A stretch of DNA of 64,000 nt from Tyto alba (taxonomy: Eukaryota > Chordata > Aves > Strigiformes > Tytonidae). A program made the translations under genes and the position numbers. The DNA lies in assembly GCF_018691265.1 (NCBI RefSeq), contig NW_024881278.1:10540001-10604000 (forward strand), written 5' to 3'. A model generated the notes under the pieces. The model ran no database searches and was not told the origin of the DNA. It saw nothing but the letters and a program-made list of their open reading frames with translations. This document shows positions 26,658-40,020 of the stretch, piece by piece (the stretch's first letter is position 1; every line of letters starts with the position of its first letter).

Positions 26658-27596
26658 CCATTAAGACATCAATAGGCGCACAGTAGCCCAAGAATCAAAT
26701 CCTGACAGTGCAATAAAGTAAACTGATGGTTTTTCTCCTTCTCTCTTCTTAAAGCAGGGATGTTATAAGATACCAAATATTGCAGGAATTCCCCAGACTG
26801 GTCCTGCCTGAAGAAAGGAGAGAAGCTGTGCAACATGAGTCATCCTTAAGCAATCCCTTTTCATAACATCTTCTCCCTTTTCTGCTCCACCAGAACAAGT
26901 CTATCATTTCAGAAGTCTTCTCTCAGGGTCTAGCAGACACAGCAGTGTCAAAAGCTCCTTGCCTGTGAAGCTGGAGGATTAGCACCAAGAATCCTCCTCC
27001 TTCTCCCTTAGGGAACTAGTCAGTCATTTGCAGAACACTTCATACCCTGCTAAGGCCAAGAGTTGGATTTTTTTAAACAAAAGCAAAAATTTGATATTCC
27101 TTAGCACCAAAAATCACACAACAAAGTCCTTGCTCCGCTGGTGTCATGGATAAAATTCCCACTGGCTCAGAAAGACCTAGAATTTCAATCCTTCTCCCAC
27201 TGTAATAGAAAATCCAATAAGGGCAGAGTATCAACCACTGACAACTCAAGTCTACCCATAAGAAAATGTGAACAGCTTTTCATGTAACCAGCATAGACAA
27301 GCAGGTAAGAAGACATGTTGATCCCGCAGAGGTTCAGTTTTAATACAGAGCAAAGAAAACTCAGACTGCATATGCTTATATATTTTTCATAAGGACCACA
27401 ATATTTCATTATGAAATTTTCCTCTAGAATATAGCAGACTATGCTAATTCATGGTAGAGAATGATAAATGCTTTTTTTTCTTTTTGTGATGCTGTGCACC
27501 GATGTCACGGTATTAGCATGGGAATAGAAGAAAATAGTGGCATCCCATAAACTCATTTCAAAATTCTCTAGGAAGTCTATCCTATTTATTTTTTTA

Positions 27597-27715
<119 letters not shown>

Positions 27716-27929
27716 CACAAATAAATATAATTAGTCATAATATACTACTGATTTAATTGTTCTTTTATTTAGCTTCTAGCGTGATGTTTTCATTCTATAT
27801 ATGGATTACATGACTTTTCACAAAACAGTGATGGGAGAATGTTGATTTTCAGACCTGTACATTGTCTAAATTGCTTCTTTCTGCTGAAATGAAAGATACA
27901 TAATAGAACACAAACTCTGTACATTTAGA

Positions 27930-27953
27930 TAACCAGATAAGAATATCTGGTTA
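27930..27953. repeat. Inverted repeat, 10-bp stem, 4-base loop
   Basis: TAACCAGATA (27930-27939) and TATCTGGTTA (27944-27953) are exact reverse complements around AGAA. This is short enough to occur by chance in AT-rich DNA, though a transcribed copy would fold as a tight hairpin. Confidence 0.8.
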
Positions 27954-28445
27954 GGTGATTTGTTTTCTGGGTTTTGGGTTGGATTTTCTTTTAATTTTTT
28001 TTTCCTAAATATATAAAGAAAAGGCTTACAGATATTAATTACAAAACTCAACATATTTGTGTATCACGGTTAGGAAACTGTGCTCTGACCCATTGTTGTC
28101 TCCAGCTAAACAAGAATGGCTATCAGGCTATAATGATGTAAGACAATAAATGTTATTCCACATTATATTGATGTGTTTTGTCAATAGAATGTGCTGAAAA
28201 CAGTTTTCAGTTCAAAAGCAAATCCCAAGATCATTTGAAACAACCATGGTTGGAGTATATGAACAAAGTATCATCTGCAGGTAAAAATATATTGCTCCCC
28301 AGCTGCATGATCTCTCCCTAATGCTTAAGAGAGAGCTCTTATGCTGCTCAACATACATGCTCTAAAACATGTTTTTAGAAGTTATGCCAGAGTCTGGATA
28401 AAGACATTGCATCATTAATTTGAAAAAATGTCCTGCTCCGCATGT

Positions 28446-28468
28446 GATGTAACATCAGGATATAAAGG
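28446..28468 (+). promoter_or_regulatory. Promoter-like TATA box with upstream palindrome
   Basis: TATAAAGG at 28461-28468 is a good TATA-type match. Five bases upstream lies the 11-base palindrome GATGTAACATC (28446-28456), which contains a TGATGTAA motif of the kind bound by bZIP factors. A transcript starting about 30 bases downstream would run into the GC-richer patch at 28620-28760. TATA-like strings are common in AT-rich DNA and no transcript or gene follows that I can recognise. Confidence 0.2.
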
Positions 28469-28619
28469 CACCAGTGTGTATGTACACCACAGGACTTCCC
28501 TAGAGTTTCTATCAGTGCGAGCAACTTCAGACAGTGAAACAAGGCCTCGAAATTTAGAAAGTCATCTGTGTGATTCCTGGATGAAATTACTCCCTCTTTA
28601 GCAAAACTTAAGGCTCAGT

Positions 28620-28760
28620 AACAAAAGGAGAAGGCCCACAGGCCAGCTGGTGGCAGAGGGCGCGCGGGCTCCCTGCAGTCAGCCCTTACTGTGGGGAGAC
28701 GTGGGGGTGATGGGTGAAGCCTGATGCAGCAGAGGCTAAGTGGTGCTTGGGCACGCCGGT
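28620..28760. other. GC-richer patch with several CpG sites
   Basis: Includes the string GAGGGCGCGCGGGCTCC near 28657-28673 and GCACGCCGGTTCCC near 28751-28764, unusual for this AT-rich window. It is too small to be called a CpG island. No coding frame is recognisable. It could be an old element or a first exon of a non-coding RNA. Confidence 0.3.
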
Positions 28761-29114
28761 TCCCTCTGCATAAAGAATGCTTCACTGTTTAAGTGAACAG
28801 GATTGAAGAGTACTTCATTTTGCAGAGGCAGCTGTAACTGGCCTTGGGCTCTAGTCCAAGATATCCATTTTGTATCAAACACAGAGTCAATGAGCAATGT
28901 TTAAGGAGTTCGTAGTCTCTTAAGGTAGCATTTTGCCAAGAAGAAATGGAATAAATAGGTTTTCCGGTCCAGGTAGTGCAGGCCCCTCTCCCAGTCTTCC
29001 CAGATACGTACATAAAAATCAAGTCCTGAGGGTGATTTGCAATAAAATGGTTCAGACCAAGGAATGTCTCTCAGAAGCAGCTCAGCTGGGGTCCAGGGGA
29101 CAAAGATGTAGTGT

Positions 29115-29135
29115 GGGGACAGGGCAAGGGGAGGG
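29115..29135 (+). other. G-quadruplex motif
   Basis: GGGG-ACA-GGG-CAA-GGGG-A-GGG, with loops of 3, 3 and 1 bases, matches the G3+N1-7 pattern. Two further GGGG runs lie about 20-30 bases upstream (29088-29099). Confidence 0.75.
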
Positions 29136-29894
29136 TCATTTTACATGTAACTGGTTATTGATTATATTTCATTTAATGAATGGAAACTCTAGACAGATAA
29201 TATAAAGTGTAGACAACATTCCCAGACCTGGTTAGGGACAATAAGCATCTCACAAGCGATATTGAATCAAAATAATTATTTCTTGACATTTTCTCCCTTT
29301 CTTCAAATGTCAAGTTAATTTTTTCCAAGTTTTTACTTATTAATGTGGCAGATCCTATCTATCATGTCATGCTTACTCTTATTTTATCAGCAGTTCAGGC
29401 CAGAGATATAACTCAGAGTAATCACATTAAATGGTCAAAAGCAAGGTAGCTTTTAAAATATCTTGTTTTTAAAACTATAATTAGCTCAAAGTTTTAAAAA
29501 ACCTTTTTATTTCATTACAGTGTTTTTTTAGGGACACAACTATTTATCTGGTGAGCTTTAGACATACTATCATAAACTTTTCCAGAGTGATTTTCATGTC
29601 AGGAATTAAATACACAAATGATCCATGAAAAAGTAAATTTCAATAAAACATCTATTTATTATTCTTGTGGATCTCAATTATTTATAATACTTGTTCATAG
29701 AATATTTATGTGTTTTAATCACACTTAGTCTTAAGGTTTTACTTCTAACTATAGCTAATGCTTCTGCATATCTTTTTTTTTTTATGGAGACCAAGCACTC
29801 TTTTCATGAGACTGCTGTGTGATATGACTTCATATCACAGTACATGTCCTTTACCAAATATTCACTTGTTTGCTTTGTTGGATTAAATTTCAGA

Positions 29895-30062
29895 ATGGAA
29901 ATAACTAGATTTTCTAATCCTGACTTTCTCACTTGGATCCATTGGTGAAAATGGGAAAGTCATTAAACCTGTATGTATCTTGCTGTTTCTATTTCTAAAT
30001 CAAGAAACAACTTACTAGAAGAAATATTTGCTGCATAGGGTTAACTGAGAAATTATCTGTAG
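29895..30062 (+). mobile_element. MIR-like ancient SINE fragment
   Basis: Blocks in order match what is known of MIR (a tRNA-derived CORE-SINE): TCTAATCCTGACTTTCTCACTT for TCGAATCCTGGCTCTGCCACTT, GGGAAAGTCATTAAACCT for GGGCAAGTCACTTAACCT, a region corresponding to the CTCAGTTTCCTCATCTGTAAAAT block, then GCATAGGGTTAACTGAGAAATTA for TCATAGGGTTGTTGTGAGGATTA. Collinearity over about 150 bp makes chance unlikely. Divergence is high, as expected for an element that predates birds. The 5' tRNA-like head is not clearly visible. Confidence 0.6.
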
Positions 30063-31994
30063 TACACTAGAGCTGTAAGAGATCTAATCTAACAGTTGTT
30101 TAGTTCATCATGATAGTTGTTAGCAGCTAGTTTGAGGTGTACTTTTAGATTTTCTTCTGCACCTGGTTTCTAACTATGCAACCAAGCTGGAATAATTTTA
30201 ACAGTGAAGCTGCTTTTAAAAAAAGGAAGATAGATTTATAGAGTAATCTTTGAAAGCTATATTTTACTCTGCATAAAAGAGGGTACTGACCTAGACATAC
30301 TGAGTGCACACTGATGCATTTTATGACGCAAGTCTCTGGGCGCTTTTCACATGTCAGGTCTGCACAGAAGACAACTAAGCAATGCAATCACATTTTAACA
30401 TGGCAAGTAAAATGTGTGGACAGATGCATTTTCCTGAAATACTGGCAAAATCTAAGTGAAAATTGTTATGGAGCTGTTTGCTCACCTTTGATACTCCACT
30501 TTATAGGTACCTTTCTAGCTTCATAGCAGCTTAAGGGAAGTGCTTAAGCCTATGTATGGAAGAAATAGAAAAATGCAGTTAGCATTTAGAATTTGGAGAA
30601 AATCCAGGTGATATTTCAGAGTCTGTTAGACCACTTATTTGAGGTATGCAGGCAAAAAGAATCCTTGACTAACAAAAAAATCATGTCTGTCCTTACAGAA
30701 ACTAAAGCAAAATAAAAGAGAAATTACCCTCATGTAAAAGCAAAGTAATGCCACCTAGTTAAATCATGGACTGCTAACATGCTACCTTATGTAAATTATA
30801 TATAGGACAATGAATGTGCAAGAGATTTATATAGACCAAAAATAGCATTCAAACATCCTAGATTTGACTGTGTAAAATCCAGATCTTTGCAATATGAAAT
30901 TAAAGATGAGAATAATTTGCTCAGGCACATAAATCATAATCTCAGCATAACGGCCAATTCTTATTTAGTCCAGCTTGCTACAGCATTTTCTTTATCCCCA
31001 GCAAGACAATGTCTTGCAAGATACAGTTATCTTAGTCCTCAACCAGCTCTTCTATGGGTTGGGAGAAATACTGGAAAAAGAGAGCGAGTGCTGTCAGCAG
31101 AAATGCAGGAACACTGATCTGAGTACCGGTAGTATAACTCATAGAGATCAGCAAAGTCACTTTTGGAATCTGGAAAATAAGTATTTAAAAAAAAAGAAGA
31201 AGCAGTTCCTTGTCCACTTGATGGTCATGTATTAGTTACATCTGGTTTTATTTACAGTGATATTTATGTTTGGGAAAGGGCATTAATCATAAACATCCAC
31301 AGGATGTAATGCCTTCATCTTACTACAATATGCAAAGACTTTGGAAGAAAACTGAATTTAATGTGTTTGGTTAGGAGAAACTGTGAGGTGTTTGTATATT
31401 TTGGATTTTATAGCTCTCTGTGAGAAGCATTCTCAAAATGCTTATAGGTTTTTTCGTGCAGCTGTTTCTGACAGCTAAGTGATGAACATTAAGAATTCTA
31501 GAACTTTTCAAATGTATTTGCTGTTCAGATTTATTTTTTAATTTATCCAATGAATGACTTCTGGCTAACAGTAACTTCATTATCATATAGTGATCTGTGA
31601 ATAACAGCAGTTTCAAGTATGTTTTTTTCTAGTCAATTAATTAGAGATCTGACATACAACTATGCAAATCAAATTATATTATTCCTGCATCGTGGTTGGA
31701 TACTTAATTCAATAACTAAGATAATATATATACTGATTTTTTTCTTTTGATAGTTAATAGAATTGAAGCTTTCATAGTGAAAGATCACCTTTTACAAGTC
31801 TCCATGAGAAGATGGCTCAAATTTTTGAATGTTCATGGAAAACAAGTATAAATGAGTAACAGGCATATGTACCTTAACTCATAATATACTGCATGGAATA
31901 GGAGGAGTATTAATTAATACATTGTTCTGTAGTCAAAACTGCAGACACTGTACAATGGAAGAGGTACAGTAAGTGTCTGGCTATGTTATAAAGT

Positions 31995-32017
31995 GGGCAT
32001 GGGGAGGGGCAGGGGGG
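31995..32017 (+). other. Strong G-quadruplex motif
   Basis: GGG-CAT-GGGG-A-GGGG-CA-GGGGGG. Loops of 3, 1 and 2 bases and long G runs make this the best quadruplex candidate in the window. No gene or transcript start is recognisable nearby. Confidence 0.82.
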
Positions 32018-33639
32018 ATTGTCCTAGAGATTGGTGACAGGGCAGATAACAACACTTCGATGAAAAACCCAGAGTGATGGAGAAAGAGAGTCAATGTGAA
32101 GGACACACAGGGCCTGGACAACAGTGGATCTGTTGAATGTGCAGCCTAAAAACAGGGCACGTCTGAACAGTTTTCACACCAGAAAGCATCAAAGTACCAT
32201 TGCTGATACAGATGAGTCCAGCGAGGTGGCAGATTGGGATGAAGGGTAAAAGAACCAAGACTGGGCCCCTGCCTATTTACACTGTCCTGCTGATAACATG
32301 CAGGCAGGTCCTGGAGTCCACATCACTGCAGATATAACAAGTACCCATACTGCTTAAATGACACGGGGTCACATTTTTAAACGATGGTGTCAGCCTGCTT
32401 CTCAGGTCTTGTAACACTTTGCTGGTCTCCATGATTTCTGCTAGAGGCAGCTGTTACATCAAAAACTAATCCAGACAAAAATTCTGTATGCACTGTGTAC
32501 CAAATGTGGAACACTTAGATGCTTTATACTAAAAAAAAGTTTATATAGCTAATCATGCTTATGCTCCTAACTTTGTAAGCGGCCAGTTGCGTAGTTATCC
32601 ATTCCCTCTTCTGCATTGCCCAGCATCATTAATTGCTACCTCTTATTTACTGTATTTTTGCAAAATAGTAAATTTTATTTTTAATGTATTTGTGCCACTA
32701 AAACTGAAACTAAACATACTTGGATTTACAATATCATAGACTGTTTATTCTGTGCTTTTGCAATATATCTTGTTTGTGAAGTAGCTTTTCCTCAAAGTTG
32801 ATCAAAGCCTAGGGCAGCCCATTTTCATTCCTTTTGCTACTATAAGAGCACTTTTGTACCAAGAAGCCTTCTTCTCAGAATGTCATAATTGCTGCAACCA
32901 GTTTCTTTTTATTATGTAGCATTTCCCCTCCATGAATATATCACTTCAACGAATTCGCAAACCAGATCTGTCTGGTTCAAATCCATGAACCTACACTTAT
33001 GATAGGATAATGAATGCACACTCATCAAGCAGAACCATATTGAAAGTGCTGTGGGCAAATGTACAGTACAATAAATTTTGTTAAATGAAGATGATGTATT
33101 TTTAGAGGCATATCACTTCTCAGAGGGGTTTGTTCACTCATACGGCCTCAGTACACACCACAGAAGGAGCCTTTTGGTCACTGTGTGTTCAGAGAAAAAA
33201 AGTAAGACATAAAATGTAAATAAAGGAAACATTAATGAATACATATATATTGTCATAATATTTAATTAGTGACAGTTGAGAAAGGGCACAGCAATGTACA
33301 AAACTGATTTGAACTGCTTCATATGTTACCATAAAAATTTAATCAGTAAGTCATATAATGTCAGGCTAAAATTTAGATGGTTACAACAGCAGCACAAAAT
33401 GTTAGTTTTATACATGTAGTGAAAGAACATATCTGCAAGTTTTAATGTCTTAAAACACAGAAGCCAGGAGGATTTTCTCCCTATTAGTAAAAAAAGATGA
33501 AAATAGAACTCCCTGCCCCTCCTTAGACTGGTGGATGAAAAGTGCATTATGTACAGAAGTTGCCATGTTATTACCTCTAATACTGAACAACAGTGAGATC
33601 TCCAAGCAGCTTTATGAAATATGTACTTCTTCATATGTA

Positions 33640-33872
33640 GGGTGGGTTTAGGCTAGATATAAGGAAAAAATTATTTACTGTGAGTGTGGTGAGACATTGG
33701 AACAGGTTTTCCAGAGAAGTTGTGAATGTCCCATTATTGGAAGTGTTCATGATAGGTTGGATGGGGCTTTGAGCAACCTGATCCAGGGGAAGATGTCCCT
33801 GCCCATGACAGGGGGGGTGAGCCAGATGATCTTTAAAGGTCCCTTCCAACCTAACCCATTTGATGATTCCAT
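33640..33872 (+). mobile_element. CR1 3' end fragment, plus strand
   Basis: Reads directly as the CR1 3' UTR: GGCTAGATATAAGGAAAAAATT, then ACTGTGAGTGTGGTGAGACA, TTGGAACAGGTTTTCCAGAG, GGTTGGATGGGGCTTTGAGC, AACCTGATCCAGGGGAAGAT, GATGATCTTTAAAGGTCCCT, TCCAACC, and a terminal TTGATGATTCCATG that corresponds to the ATTCTATG octamer repeat. It is the only plus-strand CR1 in the window. About 230 bp remain, all non-coding, so it is a heavily 5'-truncated insertion. Open frames crossing it on both strands are artefacts. Confidence 0.95.
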
Positions 33873-36800
33873 GTGCTTATCACCTCAAGAAAACATCATG
33901 GTTTTGCAAAGGGTAGGTGGAGAAAAGGGATTGTCTCATACAGGTTTTCAGTCAACTTCACCACTAGTTTGATTAGTCAGGATACTCTCAGATATGCGGA
34001 CTCAGGATCTGGGCATAATGACTGTAAAAAAGGACGTTAAGATCAAAAAACACTGAATGCCCACAGTCTGTCTTTCTGAGAACTTAGAGAGAGCTCAAAA
34101 AATATACAAGGTATCTAGTGTCTCTAGGACCTGCTGAAAAACAAATCCCTTGACTTTTCTCAACCTCTTGGCATATATTTTATTTGTGGGTTCTATTCCA
34201 AAATGCCATTAAGGCATCCATAACGTAGGAGTCTTACAATCCAAGATGAATGATGGACATTTCCCATACAATTTATAAAGCATAAAATTTGCTATATGAC
34301 CTACCAGGCCTGGAAAAGTTTGTAGCAAGGGTCACCATATCTCACAGAAAAACAATGCTCTGCTTTTTCTCTAGCTGAAAATTTGTCCTGAGCAGGAGTG
34401 TCAGCAAATTGCAGGCACTAAGATATATTGTCTAATGGAGGAGAATTCATTTGGGAGCAAACAATAAACTGAGTTCAAAACTTCATTGTGCTGCATAAAT
34501 CAGATCTGTTATATAAGGCTATCTCTCTTAACAATAACAAGCCTGGACCAGCTGCTAAACTTCTCAGTTTCAACATACAGAAATTCTACTTTGTTTTTAA
34601 AATCTTATTATTGCTAACAAATGAACAAGAACACATGTTCATATTTGTAATGTACAGAGAATGTTAAGTCTACCAGTTGAGACAGTATAGAGGAATTTTA
34701 TGTAAAATTTTAAGGTTTATTTCATAAATTTGATCTGCTGCAGATCTCTGTGTTATTTTTATACTTTTTATTTGTTTTATCTCTTGTGTCAATCCATATG
34801 TTTTCTTCCAGGTTTCTTCTAGCATTTTCTTCCAGAGAGCTATCTGACTCACTTAACACTCTAGAGAAAGATGAAAGGTGTCTTCAGGCAGTTTAGGCAA
34901 ATTAGTAATCTTCTTGAAGGTTCACAGGGTCAGCTAATGCCAGTCACAAGTTCCTGTACATACCTAAAATACTGAATACTGAAAGTATTCAAAAAATGCT
35001 CTTTGGTAACATCTAGAGCATATTTTTATTGTTCAGTTCAGTAAAGTTTTATAGCTCCACCACATCCAAGAGGACTTAGACGATCCTGGATCTGACGATA
35101 TTAATTGGTTCTATGAGATTAAAATGGTAGCCTTACTTTTTTAAAAAACAGACAACACAGCTAGTTTGCTGAAGAAATAATACAGTATTTGGATTACAGG
35201 TTGCTCAGGGAAGAAAATGCGTCTTTTTTGTCTGATCATCACCTCTGAGTCCTTTCCTATATAGCTTGTTATTTAACAGCATATAACAAAATAGCTAATG
35301 AATTGCAGTACTGAATCCTAAGTTCTATTTTACATGTGGGAGAAGATTTAAATTTCTTTTAAAAAGAGAGAGTAACGGCAGTGGTTGAATTCATACATCC
35401 TTCCGAGTGGGAATGACATCTGTAACTACAAGAATGGGACTTAGGAGTCTTGTTTTATTGTGTTCAGTCTTCACAAACCTAAGCAGTAGAAAAATCAGAC
35501 CCTTGATCTGAAAAAACATGGTTACAGATAACTTCAGAATATCTGAAGTGGTAATGATTCACTGAGAGTGAACTTCAGCATTCAATATTAAGACAGTATT
35601 GAACTTTGATATTCTAAATGTGAGCACATAGGAGGAGATATTACAGATTAATTTAAAAAAGCCTTGATTGATAACAACATACAGTATTAATAACACTGTG
35701 CCATTCTTCCCATACCATTTTCTAGAACTAAAATGAATAACCAAAGCCAACTTATATAGAGGGTATAAATAATAGGCAGTTTCATCATTAAGACTCTCTA
35801 GCTCTGCTTTTTCTAATGCTTTCTGCAATCAGAAAAAAGAGGTACATAGCTTTAAGTCAAAATTATTGCCATCTTTTCCAAATATTCCCAAGGAGAAAAA
35901 CTCTGGAAAATTGTTTCTATTTTGAAGCAAACCCAGTATAGATTCATCTTTTATAATAATACAAAGTCATAAGTAATCTTGAATTACCTACAACCCAGGA
36001 CAGTGACCTTGAATACTTAAAATTATTACTCAGGTTGTGATAAATACCAAACAGCCACTGTTCTCCCAGCAAAGAACATAGAACAGAAAAGACAACACAA
36101 ACCTTTTTAAATCAGCAAATTATTTCCACACCACTATGTCAAAAGCTTTCTCTGCATACAGAAATTTGATGCATATCAAGTCAGTTGTCATGTCAATTGT
36201 TCTTAACATACATTAATCAAGAGCAGAGAATGTAATGAGCTAACCAAGAAGATTTTTTGGAGTTTAGTTAGCAGACAGGCTAGAATTATTCAGCTCTCTG
36301 TGGATGATGTTTCTATTTAAAATATGAAGAAAATATGAAAGGCAACAAAAGCAGAGCTAGAGGACCAGGTGAAAAGGAGGTTTCAGTTCTGGGAACAGCT
36401 GTGCTCTGTATGAAGTGTTTCTGGAATTGCAGAAAACAGCAGAACTAAACATCTATTAGCCTAGCCCGCCATTCTGCGGTTGCTTGAGACCATTTACTAT
36501 AATAGCCAACACAGCTTTTATTAGGGATAGTTGCTTAGCAAGGCAGGTAATGACATCAATAGCAATGAGAGAAACCACTGATCATTACAAGCTATTGCTA
36601 TATTCTGCCCATGTAGTTCCTTGTGATGACATTGAATGATCAGCAAACATGCAATGCCTGTGAAAACTGTAAGTCCCCATTCATTCAAATACTGATTGAG
36701 CTAACTTCAATTCAGCCTCAGCAGAGAAAATTCCTACTTTTGTGTGGCCCACTCCTACCTTCATCAAATGCTGCCATTGACTTTGATGAAAGCAAATCTG

Positions 36801-37931
36801 AGTCTAGTGTTTTGCAGCCTTTTATTACTGAGTTGTAGTCTTGATTCTATCTTTATTTCTATTCATAGCACTAGGCATTTTCTTTTCCTTCTTTTCATGA
36901 AAATTGAGCTGATGAATTGATCAATGAAATTTGTGTTTCACTTTCTCTGTGCATGAGTTTGCATACCTGTGGCTAATTATAGTGTGATTAGTTAACTCAG
37001 AAGCTACATTCAACTCCTCAAAGCAGAAAAATTATGAAAGGCCAGTTACTCTCAGCCTTCCAAAAGCTCACCTGCTAAACTCGCTCAAGTCAGTCTTAAC
37101 ATATGAAAACTAGATACAGTCAAACCATGTTGTACTTTTATGTAATCTTTTGAACTAGGAATGAGGTGTTTCATGAGATTTGTAGGTCTTGTCTAATTCC
37201 ATTTTATCCCTGGTAATTTGTACGTTCATTGTATTTGGGTGCAGAAAGTGATGCTCTTGACCTATTCATATGCTTCTATAAAGTGAGAAATAAACTCAGA
37301 TTGTTCACAGCTATAATGCTCAGCTGTTTATTATTTTAACTTCCCTGCCATGGATTTCCACAACATGGGAACTGCAAAATGTTTCTACTAGCATTGTATA
37401 TGTTTATCTTAAAACAACATACAGGATACCACTTGCCATAATCAGTGCTTCAGTATTGATTTCAGCAAGACTATTTGATTAAAATTATTTATGCTTAAAC
37501 GATTCTCCTTCAAAATTGTGTTGATGAAAAAACTTACTGTGTGCATTTTAGGTGGCAAAAGAGACAAAAGAGCACTACTGCACTAATGCATTTTTTTTTT
37601 CAATATATTCACTTAAATCATTAACCAGTAAGAGAAAGTAATAATATGAGTGGCACAAAAGCCTAGAAATAATAAATTTTATAATACTAAACATGCCTTA
37701 TTATATTAACAGTAATAATGCAATTAGACTTCTAATAAATGTTTTTGAAGAAGCATTCTTCAAAAATTCCTTTAATATACATTTAATGCTGTATGTGCAT
37801 ATCAGTGCCCTCTGCTGGATAGAGTAAGATCCAAACTGGTATCTCTCATCTGGTCTTCACCCAACAGCTAGCTTGTAAGAATTTATAAACTCATGTTATT
37901 CAGTGCAGAAGGTGAAGGAAATTTATACTTG

Positions 37932-38000
37932 GGTGGCATAATGGAAAAAAGATGGTTTGGAAACTGAAGTTCCTAGATTTTGTCCCCAAGGCTCGTTGCA
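37932..38000 (+). mobile_element. Weak MIR-like SINE 5' fragment
   Basis: GGTGGCATAATGGAAAAAAG, TTTGGAAACTGAAGTTCCTAG and ATTTTGTCCCCAAGGCTC follow the order of the MIR head region (AGTGGAAAGAGCA, CTGGAGTCAGA, CCTGGGTTCGAATCCTGGCTC). Similarity fades to the right. It could be chance in AT-rich sequence. Confidence 0.3.
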
Positions 38001-38614
38001 AGTGGTTTAAATAAACAGCTGTGATCATTCTATCTTTCATCAGCAGAGTCTGCAAGCATATATGAATTTGTCTCTTTTTTTATCCATGATCAAGTGTATA
38101 CAACTACTCAAAGGATTTCACTGTGCAGAATTTCAGTATGGAATTTTATTTTCCTTTCTTCCTTAGCTATAACCTTCTATTTTAACACTATATTTTACAC
38201 TAAGCCCCAAAAAGTGGCCTTCAGATGTATTTATTAACTAATTAACAGAACATGCTTTATTGCTGATGAACTAAATTTTACAGAAAAGACATAAATGCTT
38301 CCCCTATTTTACCTGCTCTGACGATAAACAGTATAATCTAACTTTAGGACACTTAATCTAACCAGTTCTAAATTCATTAAAAAAATACATCCCAGTCTCA
38401 ACTTTATTCTGTATGAGATGCTGCCTTCAGGGTAATTCATAGAGGCCATCTGTGAAAAAAGATTTCACTCTACTATTCCCAATAGGTTGGACTGGGAAAA
38501 CCAAACAGGTCAATGGCAATACCAAGGAGCAAATGCATTAAGCAGCCACATGCTTGAGGTAAGTTGCAGATATGGTATTGCTATAGAGCTCCTCTTCCTC
38601 TGAATACTAAGTTA

Positions 38615-38634
38615 TTTGTTTGTTTGTTTGTTTT
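38615..38634. repeat. (TTTG)n short microsatellite
   Basis: Four TTTG units run into a T/A tract. A simple repeat without an attached element. Confidence 0.8.
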
Positions 38635-40003
38635 TAAAGATAATATGCTCCATTCTGGATTCCCTGTCCAGATTGATAGTAGTACTCAGCTTTTTCTACT
38701 TTCCATGGACACAAATAACCATTTATCAGCTGCTTATCATCAATGAGATATAGCACAAGGGTACATCTTCCTCAGAGCCCAAAAATTAATCAAAAGCAGG
38801 GAGCTGCTGCGTTGTCAGTGCTTTACTGCATCCACAGGGGCAACAGCTCATAGTTTCAGGATGACCATACCAACTGCATTAGTTTTATGGGCAGAAATGT
38901 ACTGTGCCAAGACAGTGTCCCAGGTTTCTGCCAGGTTTAGTATTTCTTTTGCAGAATGCAGTATCTATTCACATGCAAGCAGATGTCAACTATAACTTTG
39001 AGATGAGCTAAGCAAGTATAGCCTCCACCCCTCTCAGGAGGAAAATGCCGTGAAATGAAGGACTAAAAGGGACAAGATTTCCTTGGACATCTTCCAGGTC
39101 TGGTTCACTTCTTCCTTAAAAACATTGCATCATTCCTCTTCCTCATGCTAAGCTACACATGGATAGTAACTTGGATGGATATGGGTGATATAAATATAGG
39201 GTAAATGTTGTGTTTCCTCACTGATGTATGCTTGGTCAGCCAGGATGTTGTACTAAGGCTGTCTAAGAGGCTGTTCTCTCTATTTCCCTATATAAACTGA
39301 TCCTGTCCTTTCACCCTGGATATTTATTCAAGCAACGTCAAAAAAGACATTGAATTAAAAAAATAATTCAGTAAGGACAAGTTAAAAAACTGAAGGAAGA
39401 ATTGAGTTGATAATGCACTTTTAAAGTGTCTATAATCAGATGTTAGCTAATAAAATTTAGCTTTTTGACTCAGTAATTAATTATAATTCCAAAAGCTACA
39501 TTGTAAAAACAAGCTTTTATAGCTTTGTTTTGGTTTGGTTTTTTATTATTTATTATTCTTATCTTTCTTTTAGCAATAGTAGTTAGAAACATTATAGTTA
39601 GTTTGGGGGGATAGCAAAATGCAGCACAATTGCCCAAATTATCAATAAAACTTCTGCCTTCTTATAAGGACAAAACTACATTTTTGTTTCTGTCAAATGT
39701 CACTTGGGATAAATAAATCCAGTCATTTTGGAAATGTTTGTCAACCAGACATGCCTCAACTGGTGATGATCAGCCATGAAAGTATTTTCAATTGAGCCTA
39801 ATTAGTCTTTGAAGTTTAATCTTATTAAGCATCAGATTTTGCCAGTCATCTGCAACCAAGCTTCCCTTTGAAATCAGCAGGACTATCATAACAGAAAAAT
39901 ACTTTGTGTGACCCAAAAGGTCTTGACGATGCTTTTAACTTTCCCATAAAATAAAAAAGACAACACTGCAGCAGTTTACATTCTGGAGCACATCACAGTT
40001 TCC

Positions 40004-40020
40004 TATGTCACAGTGACATA
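40004..40020. repeat. 17-base near-perfect palindrome
   Basis: TATGTCACAGTGACATA has 8-bp arms around a single central A. It contains two inverted GTCAC half-sites, a layout seen in dimeric transcription-factor sites, but no binding can be claimed. Confidence 0.7.

Noticed and set aside
32960..32984. GGTTCAAATCC, an almost perfect polymerase III B box, next to a 7-bp inverted repeat.
   Set aside because: No A box at the right distance upstream and no cloverleaf arms; a lone B box is expected by chance at this scale.
33631..33972. Open frames on both strands over the 33.6-33.9 kb region.
   Set aside because: They fall on the non-coding 3' UTR of a CR1 insertion.
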